Shown here piece by piece: positions 10,393-22,594 of a DNA stretch of 64,000 nt. The notes beneath the pieces were generated by a model, which saw only the letters and a list, made by a program, of their open reading frames with translations, made no database searches and was not told the DNA's origin. The position numbers and the translations under genes were made by a program. Source of the DNA: Rhynchopus euleeides (lineage: Eukaryota > Euglenozoa > Diplonemea > Diplonemida > Diplonemidae); contig OY723244.1 of the NCBI GenBank assembly GCA_963210315.1, positions 186,001 to 250,000 of the forward strand. Reading direction: 5' to 3'. Numbering within the stretch: the first letter of the stretch is position 1; every line of letters starts with the position of its first letter.

Positions 10393-12194
10393 GGAAATCT
10401 CACCCCGTCGGGCCCGTGAAGAAAAAGAAAAAACGCCGTGAAAAAAAAGGGGAAAAAAATAGGCGGAAAAAAACGCCGTGAAAAAAAGGGAACTTTTTTC
10501 ACGGTGTAAAAAAACGCCGTGAAAATGTATGAAAGCTTTTTAGGTGGGGCGCAACGCCGTGAAATATAGGAAACAATTACCGTTGGGTTTCCTGGCTTGT
10601 TGGACCACTCATCAAAGCAGCATACGTCCTTATCTTGTCCGTCGGTGGACCACCAGGAGGGGGGGACCCGGTGTGAGGCACTTGGGTAGGCCAGGTAGGG
10701 GACCTGGAGGCTTGGGGCCTCAAAAACCCGTCACCCCGTTGGGCCCGTGGAAAAAAAGAAAAACGCCGTGAAAAAAAGGGAAAAAAATAGGCGGAAAAAA
10801 CGCCGTGAATTAGTCCGAGGGCCGGAGGCCCGAGGCCTTTTTTTCCTGCTCGAGGGTGCAGTTGAGGCCGACACGGGGTGTAGATGATGGGTTCTTGCCA
10901 TCACCCGGCACTTTCGAGCACAGCACGACGGGACTGTTCTGCCTCGGACTTGGTCAGACCAGCCAGTACCAGGTTCTGCTGGTTCACCCAAGAGGTGGCG
11001 GGAACGTCCCAGATTGGCACGGACACACCCAGACACGCCAGATCTGGGTGCGTGTGGGCTGAGACAGCAACTGTGGCTGTGTGTGGGTGTTGAACCTGCA
11101 GATGGCCCGAATCCACCTATACACGGCACACTGGGCCGGATATGAGTGTGGGTGGGTTGAGCCTGACAGTCTGGCTGGATGTGTGGGAGCGGTCGGATCT
11201 GGGTGTCTGTCACTGGTGTCAGACTGTGTCACGTCCCGAAGGGACGTGAGAACAGCCCACCCTGGGCCACAGAATCAGCCACAGCCAGATCCAGGCTGTT
11301 TCTGTGGCTGACAGTGTGGACTGGGCCGTACAGTGTTCAGCAGGTCCCGCACACAATGCGAATTCGGCAGGCAAAAAGTGGGGCGTGAGATCTCCTAGAC
11401 TTCACCAGAACGGGCAATCCCGTGAGTGGCTCCCACTTCCGTGGAGTTCTGCGGCAATCCCCAAACTGCACTACGGGAGCTTTTTCCTGCACTCCTGGCA
11501 GTCCTGGAGATATCTGCATGCAGAAAAACGGCCCTGAAGTGCAAAAAAAGTGCTCCAGGAGTACGTGCAAGAAAGTGCCGGGGATGCAAGAAAGTTTTTT
11601 TTGGGGTGTATTTTTGAGGGGGTGCCTTCAATGTTTGAGGTGACCCAACTAGCCCAGGGTGCGATGCAGCAAACAGACGTCCTGAGGATGGCGCGAGCGA
11701 GAGAGGAACCCATTCGGTACATGACTCCAGGGAATGGAGATGTGACAACGCAAGGAGGTGTCGTCACATGTCGCAACAGGCCGCAGCAAAGAAGGCTGCC
11801 AAGAAGCCGGCTGCTCAGGCAGCCAGCTCAATCCCCCTAGCAAAGAGGCGCCTTGTTGGCGATCCCCCAGCAGCGCCGAGCGCCACGAACAGTGCGGTGG
11901 CAACCCTCCTCGACTTCCTGATGCCACAGGCCTAGAAGTCACGTACAGTCCATTCCGCCAGCACAGCAACCAGCCTGGTGCCCAGTGCGTGGTTTGTTGA
12001 TCAGAATTGTTGTTGTTCATGTTCCTTGTGCTCAGAGCCCGTAGAATAAAATGAACAGAACCGCTGATCTTGCCCCAAGCAGCCTTGGAACAGATACAGG
12101 TCAGCGAGCAGTGCCAGTTTTGGCCTCAGACGGTCACTCCTGAACACGCCAGGTTCGTAATACCTTTGCAACACCACCTTAATTCCACACGCAT

Positions 12195-12364
12195 AGCTCT
12201 CAGTGACTCGGTCAAATTGACTGACTAACTCTGATTGACTCTGATCGAAAAGTTGTCTGGGGGCTATTGTACTGACTGACTCCGACTGACACTGACCCAC
12301 AGACAACTTCTGGGTCAGAGTCAGTCGGAGTCAGTCAGTCAATTTGACCGAGTCACTGAGAGCT
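12195..12364. repeat. Large imperfect palindrome
   Basis: AGCTCTCAGTGACTCGGTCA at 12195 is mirrored at 12364, and the arms continue as CAGTCAGT-type repeats for about 50 bp. It lies within the foldback element. Confidence 0.75.
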
Positions 12365-13299
12365 ACGCCACACGCCAACATGATCCACGTGATCAGCCGA
12401 GGCGAATGGTGGCTGTGTTGCTCACCTGTGTCAGTCTTGTTGACTGGTGTACTGCAGTACGCGGGTCGGCGGGCCGTGGCTTGGCGGTGGTCGTCCCGCT
12501 CCACGTCGGGGGCAATCCCAGGCCCCCTTCCCCAACATGCTGCTGATTTTGATGATTTACGTGGTATTGTGTGAGCTAGATGGGTTCTGTCAAGACGGTG
12601 TATGTTGCCGGGGGGCGTGGGGCTGCCATGGAGTTGCACGGAGTGTATCCCTCTCATGCATATCCCCTGTCATAAGAGCGTTCCTCTCTTTTGTCTCCTC
12701 CTTCAGCAGCCCCTTTTCCTCGTTTCTGACGGTGCGAGTCACCCTGAAACGCTACAACTCAGGGCCACCCACGGGGGAGGGGGAAAAAATCGTACGACGC
12801 CTGATACTTAGTGTAGCAGAAGCCCCCATATTTCGTAGTACGTTCGTAGTTTAACCCCTTGGGGGTGTCGGTTTTATGTACCCTTTTGGGGCCCTTGGGA
12901 AACCCGAGTTGTGGATCTTCAGCCACCAGGAGGGACACACCGCGATTGACGTCCTCCAGTTTCGGAAGCTTTGCTTTTCCATGACCTTACGTCCCTTCTG
13001 GAAACAGGGGGGCGTTTCCTCACTGGGTTGATCTCAGTCGCACATGCACTTTGTTTCCTTCAGACAGCGGCTCGCGAAGGAGACCAGTGGAGTCTTCCAT
13101 CTTCTGCTGACAGCATCCCTTCGGTCTGCCATGTTCGCAGCAGGCCCCTCAGTGAGGGGCATGCAGCGAACTTCTATAAACATTGGACACAGCGAAGTGC
13201 TCTTGGAGTACCTCCAATGGGTCAATCTCTGCGCTTCCGCAGAGGCCCGCAACTTCACCCGATCGTACCCCCCTTGTGCCAGGTTGTGTTGAAGGAGTG

Positions 13300-13455
13300 G
13301 AGCCACCTTCAGGCAGCCATGGGTCACGGCGACTCTGTGTCGTTGGCCTCCTATCTGGAGGCGTCAGCATCTGGGATACAACGACTGCACAGTGTGCCCT
13401 AAATTGCATTAGAGTGGTTGCAGGTGTGACGCAACAGGGTGGTTCCGTGTGGTGA
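13300..13455 (+). pseudogene. Possible captured WD-repeat fragment
   Basis: One frame reads CVVGLLSGGVSIWDTTTAQC, which has the spacing of the end of a WD40 blade. No start and no second blade can be seen. It lies inside the foldback element, so it could be a captured gene piece. Chance similarity is quite possible. Confidence 0.2.
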
Positions 13456-13640
13456 GTGCAACCCCCCGACGGACAAGATAAGGACGTATGCTGCTTTGAT
13501 GAGTGCTCCAACAAGCCAGGAAACCCAACGGTAATTGTTTCCTATATTTCACGGCGTTGCGCCCCACCTAAAAAATTTTCATACATTTTCACGGCGTGAA
13601 AATTTTTCCCTTTTTTTTCACGGCGTTTTTTCCTGCCCGA

Positions 13641-14731
13641 AAAACCACATCCCGTCGTCAAGACCGTTCCACAAGTATGCGAAACAACCTTAGAAAAAAA
13701 ATTCCCCTAACAAAAAGTGTCACTGCGCTTTGTTCGGCACTTTTTGCTTTGGTTTCTTTTTTGCGTTGACGCTTCCACACTCACACTCCTGCTGATGATG
13801 GTGTCGTGAGTGAGGAGCACAAGGGCACGAACAAGCACGCGACACTTTCCGCCCACATCGAAGTGTGCTGAAAATTCTGAGAAAAAAAGTTCAGAATCCT
13901 GAAAGTGGGGAACAAGCCCCCCAGTTAGGAACAGCCCTGGGTTCACTTTCGAGTTTCTTTTTGTTAAAAAAATTACATCGTGCTATGAGGGCGGCCTTCG
14001 TTCAGAAGTGCAGAAACGCGAGTCGCCTCACAAGAAGGGGTGGCAAACTGACACAGTTTGACACAGAGCGAAGACACACATGATATTTTCAGGGGCGCCA
14101 GAAGCGATGTTGCACGCCAAAAGCCGGGCAAAAATTATCTGTGCCCCCGCTGGATCGTGAAGTGACAGCAAAACGAGACAACAAACCAATCACTGTGGAA
14201 CGCAGACCCCACTCTTTGTGTACACCACTCCCGGTCTGATGAAGTGGTGTGAGTGGGGACGCACGATCCAGCTAAAGGCACAGAAAGTTTCCCCAGTTGG
14301 CTACGCCGAACTTACAAATAAAAATCATAATCCCCACAGCCCAGCTGTGGAGGATTGCATGTGCCCAAAATATAACGATCTGTGCTCCCCCGAATAAACT
14401 AACAAAATAAAAACAAAAACATCCGCCATCTTTGTGCCACTTGACAGGAGGCACTGCTGACAGTACACCAGAATGTCGAGACTGCATCCCCACCAGGCGA
14501 GAGCAAAACCCGCAAAACCCTCGAAACAGGCAGGCTGGCTGCGCTGTGTCTCGGGTGGGGCGGTTACCCCATACATCCCTGCACACACTACCACCCCCCA
14601 GCAGCCAAAGGAGCGGCCACACACGATACCGGCCATGAAAGGCGGAGCAGAGCATGTTCGGGCTGTGGAGGGTAGCATGCAGTCTCGCAAGCACAGGAAA
14701 GTGAGAGAGCAAAAAAGACGTGCCGATCATC
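13641..14731. other. Gene-free stretch
   Basis: No gene is recognised. 14218-14275 repeats 3063-3115. Confidence 0.4.
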
Positions 14732-14843
14732 GGGGACCCTCGCTACCAGGTGTGACTGAGTGAGAAGAAGTGGGCTACGGCCCCACTTCCCCTCACTGAC
14801 TGACGAGCTGTGACGAGCTGTGGCTGGTAGCGAAAGCACCCCC
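14732..14843 (+). mobile_element. MITE family B copy
   Basis: It starts GGGGACCCTCGCTACCAGGT and ends TGGTAGCGAAAGCACCCCC. The flanking triplets ATC and AAC do not match exactly, so the copy is old or diverged. Confidence 0.6.
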
Positions 14844-15373
14844 AACACAAGGCGTTGCATAGTTCTTCGCGGAAGGGCGACAGCAAGCTGGTGCTGAAGC
14901 CTAGGAAGCACTGATCGCACTCGCGAGGGCGTGTGGGCGGAAAGTGCCGGCTGCGACCAAAACGTGCTCTACGCGCGCTGCCATATCGGGGGTGGGGACA
15001 TTTCAGATTGTTTCTGACAATAAAACTCGCATCAGAACCGTCAACGCAACACATCAGGAGGGGTTGTCTTTCCCATCAGAGCAGGTTGGAGCGGGGTGGG
15101 GGGTGGGGGGGTGGAAGATTTGATTGCAACTGCTTGTGTTTCACTCCGAGACACACAAAGGCGTTTGCTATGTAGGATTGGCGGACCTGCATCGTAAAGA
15201 AGCCCACGAAAGACCTGCACGAGGACTGATACGCTATCGCTCGTGTTCACTCTAAAGGACCAAAAAATACTCACAAAGGCTGACTGAATTTGGGATTAGC
15301 GTGCTGGCACCGCGCCTCGGAAGGCGAGGGTACCGAACCTGCTGTCCAGTACGTCAACATAAAGGCACCAGGC
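14844..15373. other. Intergenic stretch downstream of the dehydrogenase-like gene
   Basis: No gene or obvious repeat is seen. Confidence 0.4.
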
Positions 15374-18300
15374 TCACAGCGCGTCAGGTGCGCTCGCCTG
15401 TTCTTCCTTTGGACGTGGGTTGTTTTGGACATTGGTGGATCTGCTACGCGTGGCCAGCACGATCAGGATGGCAACAGCAGCAAGGGCGAACGTGGATCCC
15501 ACCACAACAGCAGCAATGGGGCCGCCAGACAGATCGTCATCGTTGGCCGGGGCGGCTGCAGGCAGCGCAACACAGACGGGTGTCTCGTTGCGTGTGGTGA
15601 GGGTGAACCCAGACGAGCACCCGAGAGGCACACACATGTCAACAAACAGCACGCTGTCTGTTGCGCCCTCATGCGCGCATGGCTCCGGGCTCGTCGATAC
15701 TCTGAGGAAATCCGTCTGACCCAGGACCGCTTGGAGCTGCCCGCCAGCGGTGGCGATGCGTTGGTTCAGGAGGGCAGTGAGGTTAGTGGCATGGACAGCA
15801 GCGCCAGATGTGACACGAAGAGTGAAGTGCACAGACCCGCACGAGAAGGTGGGGACTGCCCTCCCGAGGATCGACGACAGGATGGATTGGAAAGCGTCGA
15901 CAAGGGAGGAATCGTCGAGGAATCGCGCACACACAGCGTCTCGGAACACGCCCCACACAACAGGCGCAGCAGGTGCGCGTGTGGGGATCAGGGGAGCAGG
16001 CGTTGCATCGCGGGAGGGGGTCACAGAGGGCGCCTCGGTAGCAGGAGTAAGTGGTGCAGGGGTTGGGACGGCTGTGGGTGGTGCAACGGTCAGAGGTGCA
16101 ACAGTAGGAACAGTTGTGGTCGGTGAATCAGTTGGAATAGCTGTCGGGAGTGCGTCGGTTGGAGGTGCGACTGTCAGAGGGGCAACAGTGGGAACAGCTG
16201 TGGGAGGCGCAACAGTCAGAGGTGCAACAGTTTTTTTTTTTCATGTCGCTCCCGTTGGTCACTTCGCTGCTTTGAGTCAGCCACGTGGCGGAAGCCGGAC
16301 CGCAGGGAGGGGCGTTGCGCCCGTTGACGCCTCTCACTCCTCATGTGCCTTGAGTAGCTGCCAGGTGGGTCTGCTTTGAGGCGGGGAATCGCGTCAGGCC
16401 AAACAGCCACTGCGAGGACGTCTCCCCTAAAAGAAAAGAAAGAATGTGGGAAGGGGACGGGGGTGGGATGGGTGGGCAGCGCAAGCCGGAAGGAGCGCCT
16501 CCCATGGGGCGGAAGCTCACCCGACAGCATAAAATGCTGCGAAAACAACAAAAAAAGGGAAAATAAACCACGCACACCACAACATCAATAAAACCAAAGC
16601 CGTGCAGAAAGGGCCCCTCCGCATATATGAAACAGGGCACACAGCGGAAAAAGAGTTACCAGAGCTTGCTTTAGTTTCCCCTCGGAGGAGGGTAATCACA
16701 GGGGGCGCCACGTGAAGGCAGCAAGTTGGATTTTATCCCCCCTGGAGGGCATACCCGGGTGCAGGTCAGAGGTGCAACAGTTGGAACAGCTGTGGTTGGT
16801 GCAACAGTTGGAATAGCTGTAGCAGATGAATCGGTGGGAGGTGCGACAGTGAGAGGCGCAACAGTTGGAACAGCTGTGGGAGGCGCAACAGTCAGAGGTG
16901 CAACAGTTGGAATAGCTGTGGCAGGCGCAACAGTTGGAACAGCCGTGGTTGGTGCATCAGTTGGGACAGCGGTAGCAGGCGAATCGGTGGGAGGTGCGAC
17001 AGTGAGAGGCGCAACAGTTGGAACAGCAGTGGCCGGTGAATCAGTTGGGATAGCTGTAGGGGATGCGTCGGTTATAGGTGCGACTGTCAGAGGTGCAACA
17101 GTTGGAATAGCTGTGGCAGGCACAACAGTTGGAACAGCAGTGGTTGGTGCATCAGTTGGGACAGCTGTGGTTGGTGCGACAGTTGGAACAGCGGTAGCAG
17201 GTGAATCGGTGGGAGGTGCGACAGTGAGAGGCACAACAGTTGGAACAGCAGTGGTTGGTGCATCAGTTGGAACAGCTGTGGTTGGTGCAACAGTTGGAAC
17301 AGCGGTAGCAGGTGAATCGGTGGGATGTGCGACAGTGAGAGGCGCAACAGTCGGAACAGCTGTGGTTGGTGCAACGGTCAGAGGTGCAACAGTTAGAACA
17401 GTTGTGGTCGGTGAATCAGTTGGAATAGCTGTCGGGAGTGCGTCGGTTGGAGGTGCGACTGTCAGAGGGGCAACAGTGGGAAGAGCTGTGGTTGGTGCAA
17501 CAGTCAGAGGTGCAACAGTTGGAATAGCTGTGGCAGGCGCAACAGTTGGAACAGCCGTGGTTGGTGCATCAGTTGGAACAGCGGCAGCAGGCGAATCGGT
17601 GGGAGGTGCGACAGTGACAGGCGCAACAGTTGGAACAGCTGTGGTTGGTGCAACAGTCAGAGGTGCAACAGTTGGAATAGCTGTGGCAGGCGCAACAGTT
17701 GGAACAGCCGTGGTTGGTGCATCAGTTGGAACAGCGGTAGCAGGCGAATCGGTGGGAGGTGCGACAGTGACAGGCGCAACAGTTGGAACAGCTGTGGTTG
17801 GTGCAACAGTCAGAGGTGCAACAGTTGGAATAGCTGTGGCAGGCACAACAGTTGGAACAGCAGTGGTCGGTGAATCAGTTGGAATAGCGGTAGAGGGTGC
17901 GTCGGTTGGAGGTGCGACTGTCAGAGGGGCAACAGTGGGAAGAGCTGTGTTCGGTGCATCAGTAGGAATAGCTGTGGCAGGCACAACAGTTGGAACAGCT
18001 GTGGTAGGCGTACCAGATGGAACAGCTGTGACAGGCACAACAGTCAGAGGTGCAACAGATAGAATAGCTGTAGCAGGTGCGTCGGTGGGAGGTGCGACAG
18101 TCACAGGCACACCAGTGGGAAAAGCTGTGGCAGGTGCATCAGTGCGAGGTGCATCACTAGGAGGGGCGTCAGTTGGAACAGGCGTTGGAGGTGCGGGAGT
18201 CGGGGGTGCGTCAGTGGGAGGTGCGTCAGTTGGAACAGGCGTTGGAGGTGCGGGAGTCGGAGGTGCAATAGTAGGCGGGCTCGGTGTGGCAGGCGCCACA

Positions 18301-19676
18301 GTGAGAGCATCCCCGATGTAGCGAACCACCAGCACCTCACCCTGCCCAGGGATACCGTCCTGGGTGAGGTACATCACCCCGGACACAGGGTCGAACTGCA
18401 CATCCACAGGCCGCGTGCCCTGGACAAACGGCGCTGCCCCACCAGCCGCCGCCGTCGCGCTCGTGAAGATGTCCACCTCCGTCTTCGCCTCCATATCCAG
18501 CATCACCACCTTGTATCCCACAGCGGGGTTGCGGTTCCACGACCCGTGGAAGGCCACGAAGGCCTTTCCCTTCCAGGCACACGGGAAGGCGTCGGGCGAC
18601 AGCTCACACTCGTCCTTCAGGAAGGTGATCCCGAGCGGGGCCATGTGGGCCTGGAAGCTGTAGTGCGGGGCGACCACTTTGCTGGTGTCCCTGCAGAAGG
18701 TGTCGTTGTGGGTGTCGGCGAACCCGGCATCCGCACTGTCCAGCGTGCGCTCCCACACCCACTGCCGCCCGGGCTGGTGCCCGTACGTTGCCCGTGCCGC
18801 ATCCGGCAGGCGGAACTCGCTCCAGCAGTAGGGGTACCCGTAGAAGAGCCTCTCCTTTGTGATGTCGAACTTGTTCACCTCCTCCGACGGGTTGTCGTTG
18901 TGCACGTCCCCGCCCAGCTCCTTGTGGTACGCGTTGTCCGCCCCGTTCTCCACGCCCCACAGCACCCCGGCGCTGTCGAAGGCCAGCCCGACCTCGTTCC
19001 GCAGCCCGTTTGCCACCAGGGCCAGGTCGATGAACTGCAGCGGTGTCGCGAAGGCCGAAGCCGGCTGCAGCAGCGTTGCCAGCGGGACCTTGCGGAGCGC
19101 ACTCCGGAACTCGTTCGCGTCCACGTTGAAGGCGCTCCCCACAGAGATGAACATGGTGTCGGCGTTCACGGCAAGCGTGCGGGTCACGTGCCCCCACTTC
19201 GTCTCCTCCGACCCACCCTCCGACAGCGGGTGATCCGAGATCCCGTCCACCAGCGTCACCTGGTTGCTCAGCTCGCGCGCCCCCCTGTTGTACTCCCACC
19301 GGTACAGCTGGTGCGCAGAGGTTGCGAAGACGTAGTCCCCCACAATCGCGATCCCGTGGCTCAGCTTCTTCACAACGTCGTGCCGGTCTGTCTGCGCCAG
19401 CACCTTCCGCTCGTCCGCACCCTCAATCTTCCCGTCCCCGTTCACATCCATCAGGTGCACCACATTCGACTCCGACGCATCGACAACGAGGATCGCCGTC
19501 CGCCCCCCCACCTTCTCGACCGCCATCATCCGGGGCTTCCCGAAGTTTCCTGCGATGAACTGCACACAGATCCCGTCGGCCCCCGCCGAGTTGGGGTACG
19601 CCGTGGTGCATCCCTGCCCCACCACCTCCTGCAGTATTCCGAGCCCAAGCAGCCAGCAGAGCTGCCTGGCCGTCAT
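15374..19676 (-). CDS. Secreted sorbosone/glucose dehydrogenase-like protein with Thr/Pro stalk and membrane anchor, interrupted by a retroposon
   Basis: The ATG at 19676 precedes a signal peptide (LCWLLGLGILQEVVGQG). Residues of about 25-455 resemble soluble quinoprotein glucose/L-sorbosone dehydrogenases: NEVGLAFDSAGVLWGVENGA, a following PSEEVNKFD, and a late FVAFHGSWNR. In that family such propellers oxidise sugars with PQQ; activity here is inferred. About 500 residues of 16-residue-type repeats (TAVPTVAPLTVAPPTD) follow, a mucin-like stalk. The C-terminal part (16024-15374) has Cys residues and one membrane helix (IAAVVVGSTFALAAVAILIV) with a short basic tail. A 534-bp insertion at 16231-16764 separates stalk from anchor. 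Read straight through, the frame stops at 16671, giving a soluble protein. The insertion begins close to a GTATGC, the donor sequence of the Gas2-like gene, so splicing could restore the anchor. Confidence 0.65.
16231..16764 (-). mobile_element. Retroposon with 3' A-tail inserted in the stalk repeats
   Basis: On the minus strand it ends in ten A residues (16240-16231) and is flanked by GTCAGAGGTGCAACAG at 16215-16230 and 16765-16780, a possible 16-bp target duplication. That phrase also occurs naturally in the stalk repeats, so the duplication is not proven. A nearly identical copy lies at 52140-53300. It contains a pyrimidine tract plus TAG (TTCTTTCTTTTCTTTTAG), as in an intron end, and a short Arg-rich open frame. 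It could be a SINE-like element or a processed transcript. Confidence 0.7.
16765..18310 (-). repeat. Tandem coding repeats (mucin-like stalk)
   Basis: Many imperfect units coding Thr/Pro/Val/Ala-rich sequence such as PTVAPLTVAPPTD, with higher-order repetition of longer blocks. The array continues beyond the retroposon from 16228 to about 16050. The long opposite-strand frame across it is an artefact of the repeat. Confidence 0.85.
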
Positions 19677-20284
19677 CTTCCCACCGTGTGCCACCTGTTG
19701 GGTGATGTGTGTTGTGTGAACGAGGCGCAGCGCCCGCGCCGCATCACTCCCTCCGGTGGGTGTTGCACCCTTCCGTCGCGTTGTGTGCAGGAAACCCTGA
19801 ACTCCGCAAACCGGGGCAGTGGCCAAAGTAAACACATCGAAAAGGCAGGGAAGCCAAGCAGTTCCCTCATCTCGGGGAACCTGAACCCGTTTGGCGCAGT
19901 GCCGTGGTCCGCATATTCGTTATCTTTCCTCAGCATAGATGTGAGAGGGGAAGCAGGGGGTCGCTCGGCAGCTGCAGAACCAATCTATGTGGGGGTAGCT
20001 CCACAATCCCTTCACGAAACCGGGCCCCTCTCCCAGATGTCAGGGTCGTTGGATCTTAAGCAGCTCGCGGACCCGAGGAATACGCCACTGGGGCACGGGG
20101 GGCCCAGACTCCTGTAGGGTATTCCACCCAGCCGCCACGTCCTTGCCGCCACGGCTGTGCTGAGTCGATTGCTGTGTTATACTCGTCCACCTCCCACTCA
20201 TTATCAACACTCCAGGCAATGTTTCCTACACTCTAGGGTTTAGTAATGGGAACAAGTGTGTTTCTCATCGCAAATGCAAACCCA

Positions 20285-20392
20285 GGGGGTCTTCGCTACG
20301 GGGTGGTCGTCAGTGCATTTTGGTGCATTTCCAGTTGAATTGGCTGAAAACTGACGAAGTTTGTCGAAGTTTGTCGACCAGCAAAGACCCCC
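20285..20392 (+). mobile_element. MITE family A copy
   Basis: Standard ends. CCA lies to the left. To the right the C-run makes the boundary ambiguous (CCC, or CCA if one extra C was gained). Confidence 0.8.
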
Positions 20393-20721
20393 CCCAGAGT
20401 CAAAGCAGAAGCAATAAACATCACAGGTCCCCTCGCCACTCAGTGACTGGATTGAAAAATCCGTAGGACTGCCTTGCCTTGAGCAGCAAGGGCTGGGGCT
20501 TGCCCTGTGCTACCAGCCCTGCCTCCCCCGAAGAATCAACGGGAGTGGGGTCCAGCTGCCGTTAGCCCCCCTTCCAGCATCGCAAGAAAACTGTTGCTGG
20601 AAGTGGTAGAGAATGAAGTACACACAGGGAAATCGTCTTCTCTAGTCCTCCCTTAACTCCCTAGTCGCACCGAAGGTGCTTCAACAAGTTGACTGAAGAG
20701 AGAGGGGAGGGGAGGGGAGGG

Positions 20722-20850
20722 GGTGTGGGGCAGTCTGCAGGGAGAGCACTGGTGTCACTCATTTTGCCCTCTTCTCATCTCAGATGCAACCGCACACAGC
20801 TGCCTCCAAACAGTGCACGGGTCAGAGAGTGCTGTGCTGCAGAGGCAAGA
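20722..20850. repeat. Repeat R1 copy
   Basis: Closely matches 3232-3360. It lies downstream of the broken WD40 copy at 21.5 kb. Confidence 0.75.
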
Positions 20851-20921
20851 AAGCAAGCAGGCGCAAGCTCCTGCAACTGGGTGAAGCACACGAGAGCATC
20901 ACAACCAGTTATGTCTTGGTA

Positions 20922-21294
20922 CCTGGGACCCCCCGTGTATAAGTCCCCCCCCCTTACCCCCGTGTTTAAGTCCCCCCCTGGGGGGCTGGCAGGGGGGGGA
21001 CTTAAACACAGGTGGACCTAAACACGGGGGTGGGCTGGTCTGGAGGGTCATCAGGTGGCCGCTAGGCCACCTGGTGCCCTCCAGGTGCTGTCAGAGTCGA
21101 AAAGTGGGGTGCCAATAGTCCATCCGGACCGGAATTACCCCCCGACGACAGCAGAGGAAGAGGTCTTCTTGGTCTCCACTGTGCCACCCCCGTGTTTAAG
21201 CCCCCCCTGTGTTTAGGTCCGCCCCCCCCGTGTTTAAGTCCCCCCCGGCCGAAAATCGCCTCCAGGGGGGGGACTTAAACACGGGGGTCCCAGG
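20922..21294. mobile_element. 373-bp inverted-repeat element with TA target duplication
   Basis: The ends CCTGGGACCCCC and GGGGGTCCCAGG lie in long inverted repeats that include GTGTTTAAGTCCCCCCC. TA flanks it at 20920-20921 and 21295-21296. The empty site CTTGGTATCAAGG is seen at 6213 and 46640, which confirms the boundaries. Confidence 0.8.
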
Positions 21295-21520
21295 TATCAA
21301 GGTTTAAGAATGCGTAAATTCCTGCAGAACTTACAAGTTTTGCATGAGAGCCTCACAACCAGTCTGTCTTCGCAAGAATTCGGAATCCGCATAGTGAAAA
21401 GTTGCTTGAGTTGGCTACGCTGAACTTACAGAAGGAAACGGGAAGCAGGCAAGCCAGCTGGCAAGGCGAAGCACGCAGGAGGAAAACAAGGATGCAAGAT
21501 TGCAGCCTCACGCGCTACAC

Positions 21521-22001
21521 TCAGCGGGAAACGGAAGACAGAGCACCCACACTGATGGAAATGTAGCTCGTTGGTGTGAAGACCCACCTCCCGCAGGGGC
21601 TGAGGGCAACACCACTGCCCTTTGAGGACACCACCCCCAGACACTCGGCTGTGCTGAGGCGGTACAGTGCGGTGCCGGAAACATTGCACGCTGCGACAAC
21701 ATCACCTGGCTGTGACACAGCAAGTGAGTTGGGAGAGTCCACCAGTTGCACAGTACGCAGGCAGCTGAGGGAGGTTGTGCACCACACCTTGAGTGACCTG
21801 TCACCAGAGCACGACACCAGGTCCTGCTCGTCCTGAGTCAGGGCGATGTCGGTGACCACGCGAGCGTGCCCACTCAGGGTGCGTGTGTGTGTGAGGGTGC
21901 TGATGTCCCACACACGGACGGTCATATCATATGACCCGCTGAAGATCCTCGCGCGCGTAACTGCAATACTGAAAACAGCCTTGCTGTGACCCTCCAGCAC
22001 T
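21521..22001 (-). pseudogene. C-terminal part of a WD40 gene split by the Penelope-like element
   Basis: It encodes the last four blades, from LEGHSKAVFSIAV to the family C-terminus, in one open frame ending at 21521. The missing N-terminal part is at 29225-29888. Joining at the 14-bp repeat GACCCTCCAGCACT restores the order seen in intact copies. There is no ATG of its own at the break. Confidence 0.85.
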
Positions 22002-22594
22002 CTACTGTCATGTTATTGGTTTATTTCTGTGTACAGATACACACTGCTGATTCGCTTGTCGGGTGGGGGGGGGGGGAAAGGGGGAAAGAACCATATCAAA
22101 AGACATAGCAAAAACGGGGGTTGGGGGAGGGGGGGGGGGGAATGGTTGAGAAAAAACATACATCAGGGGTGGGGGCGTTCTGTTATGGTTTTTGTTTCAT
22201 TCGTGTGTTCGTTCTGAAGACAAGATAATGGAAACAAAAGGGAAAACAGGCATGCCCCTCACCACTCAGCGTATCTGCAGAGCCATGTGCACGTACGTAC
22301 ACTCTGGGTACACATCGCCGCTCTGCCTTGGGAACAGAGAATGGGGTTTAACACGCTGAACTCCTTTGTGTAAACACCATTGGGTAGGCGGTCACATTCT
22401 CAGGTTCCGGGGGGAGGGGGGGGGGGGGGGGGGAATTCGTTTTAGAAAACAAAATATTCATCACGTTCCGTCACGTCCGTCAGCATACACACTCACCTCA
22501 CACATTCGTATACACTAAACGCTTCATCTCTTGTTCAAGCCTTCATCATCACGTGGTCGTAGCTCACCCCACGCGGCACTCACTTGGCATATAG

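Larger units (their letters stand above)
10393..13640. mobile_element. About 3.2-kb foldback element with long inverted ends
   Basis: Positions 10513-10646 and 13466-13597 are long inverted copies of each other (sharing GCAACGCCGTGAAATATAGG, then CCGTTGGGTTTCC). The ends consist of AACGCCGTGAAAAAAAGGG motifs. A second direct copy of the left end lies at 10732-10840. No transposase is recognised inside. The exact ends and target duplication were not resolved. Confidence 0.55.
19677..20921. other. Upstream region and repeats
   Basis: 19677-20280 is upstream of the dehydrogenase-like gene. 20170-20260 resembles 43035-43135 (CAATGTTTCCTATACTCTAG-like). 20576-20690 is a repeat related to 31200-31310 and 56820-56940 that ends in GCACCGAAGGTGCTTCAA. 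A MITE and repeat R1 are listed separately. No gene is recognised. Confidence 0.5.

Noticed and set aside
16726..18321. A 531-codon open frame on the plus strand over the stalk repeats
   Set aside because: It is the antisense of the Thr/Pro repeat array. Periodic GC-rich repeats leave several frames open; it has no domain and no independent start.
18546..20117. A 523-codon plus-strand frame opposite the dehydrogenase-like domain
   Set aside because: Antisense shadow of GC-rich coding sequence. The minus strand carries the recognisable family motifs.
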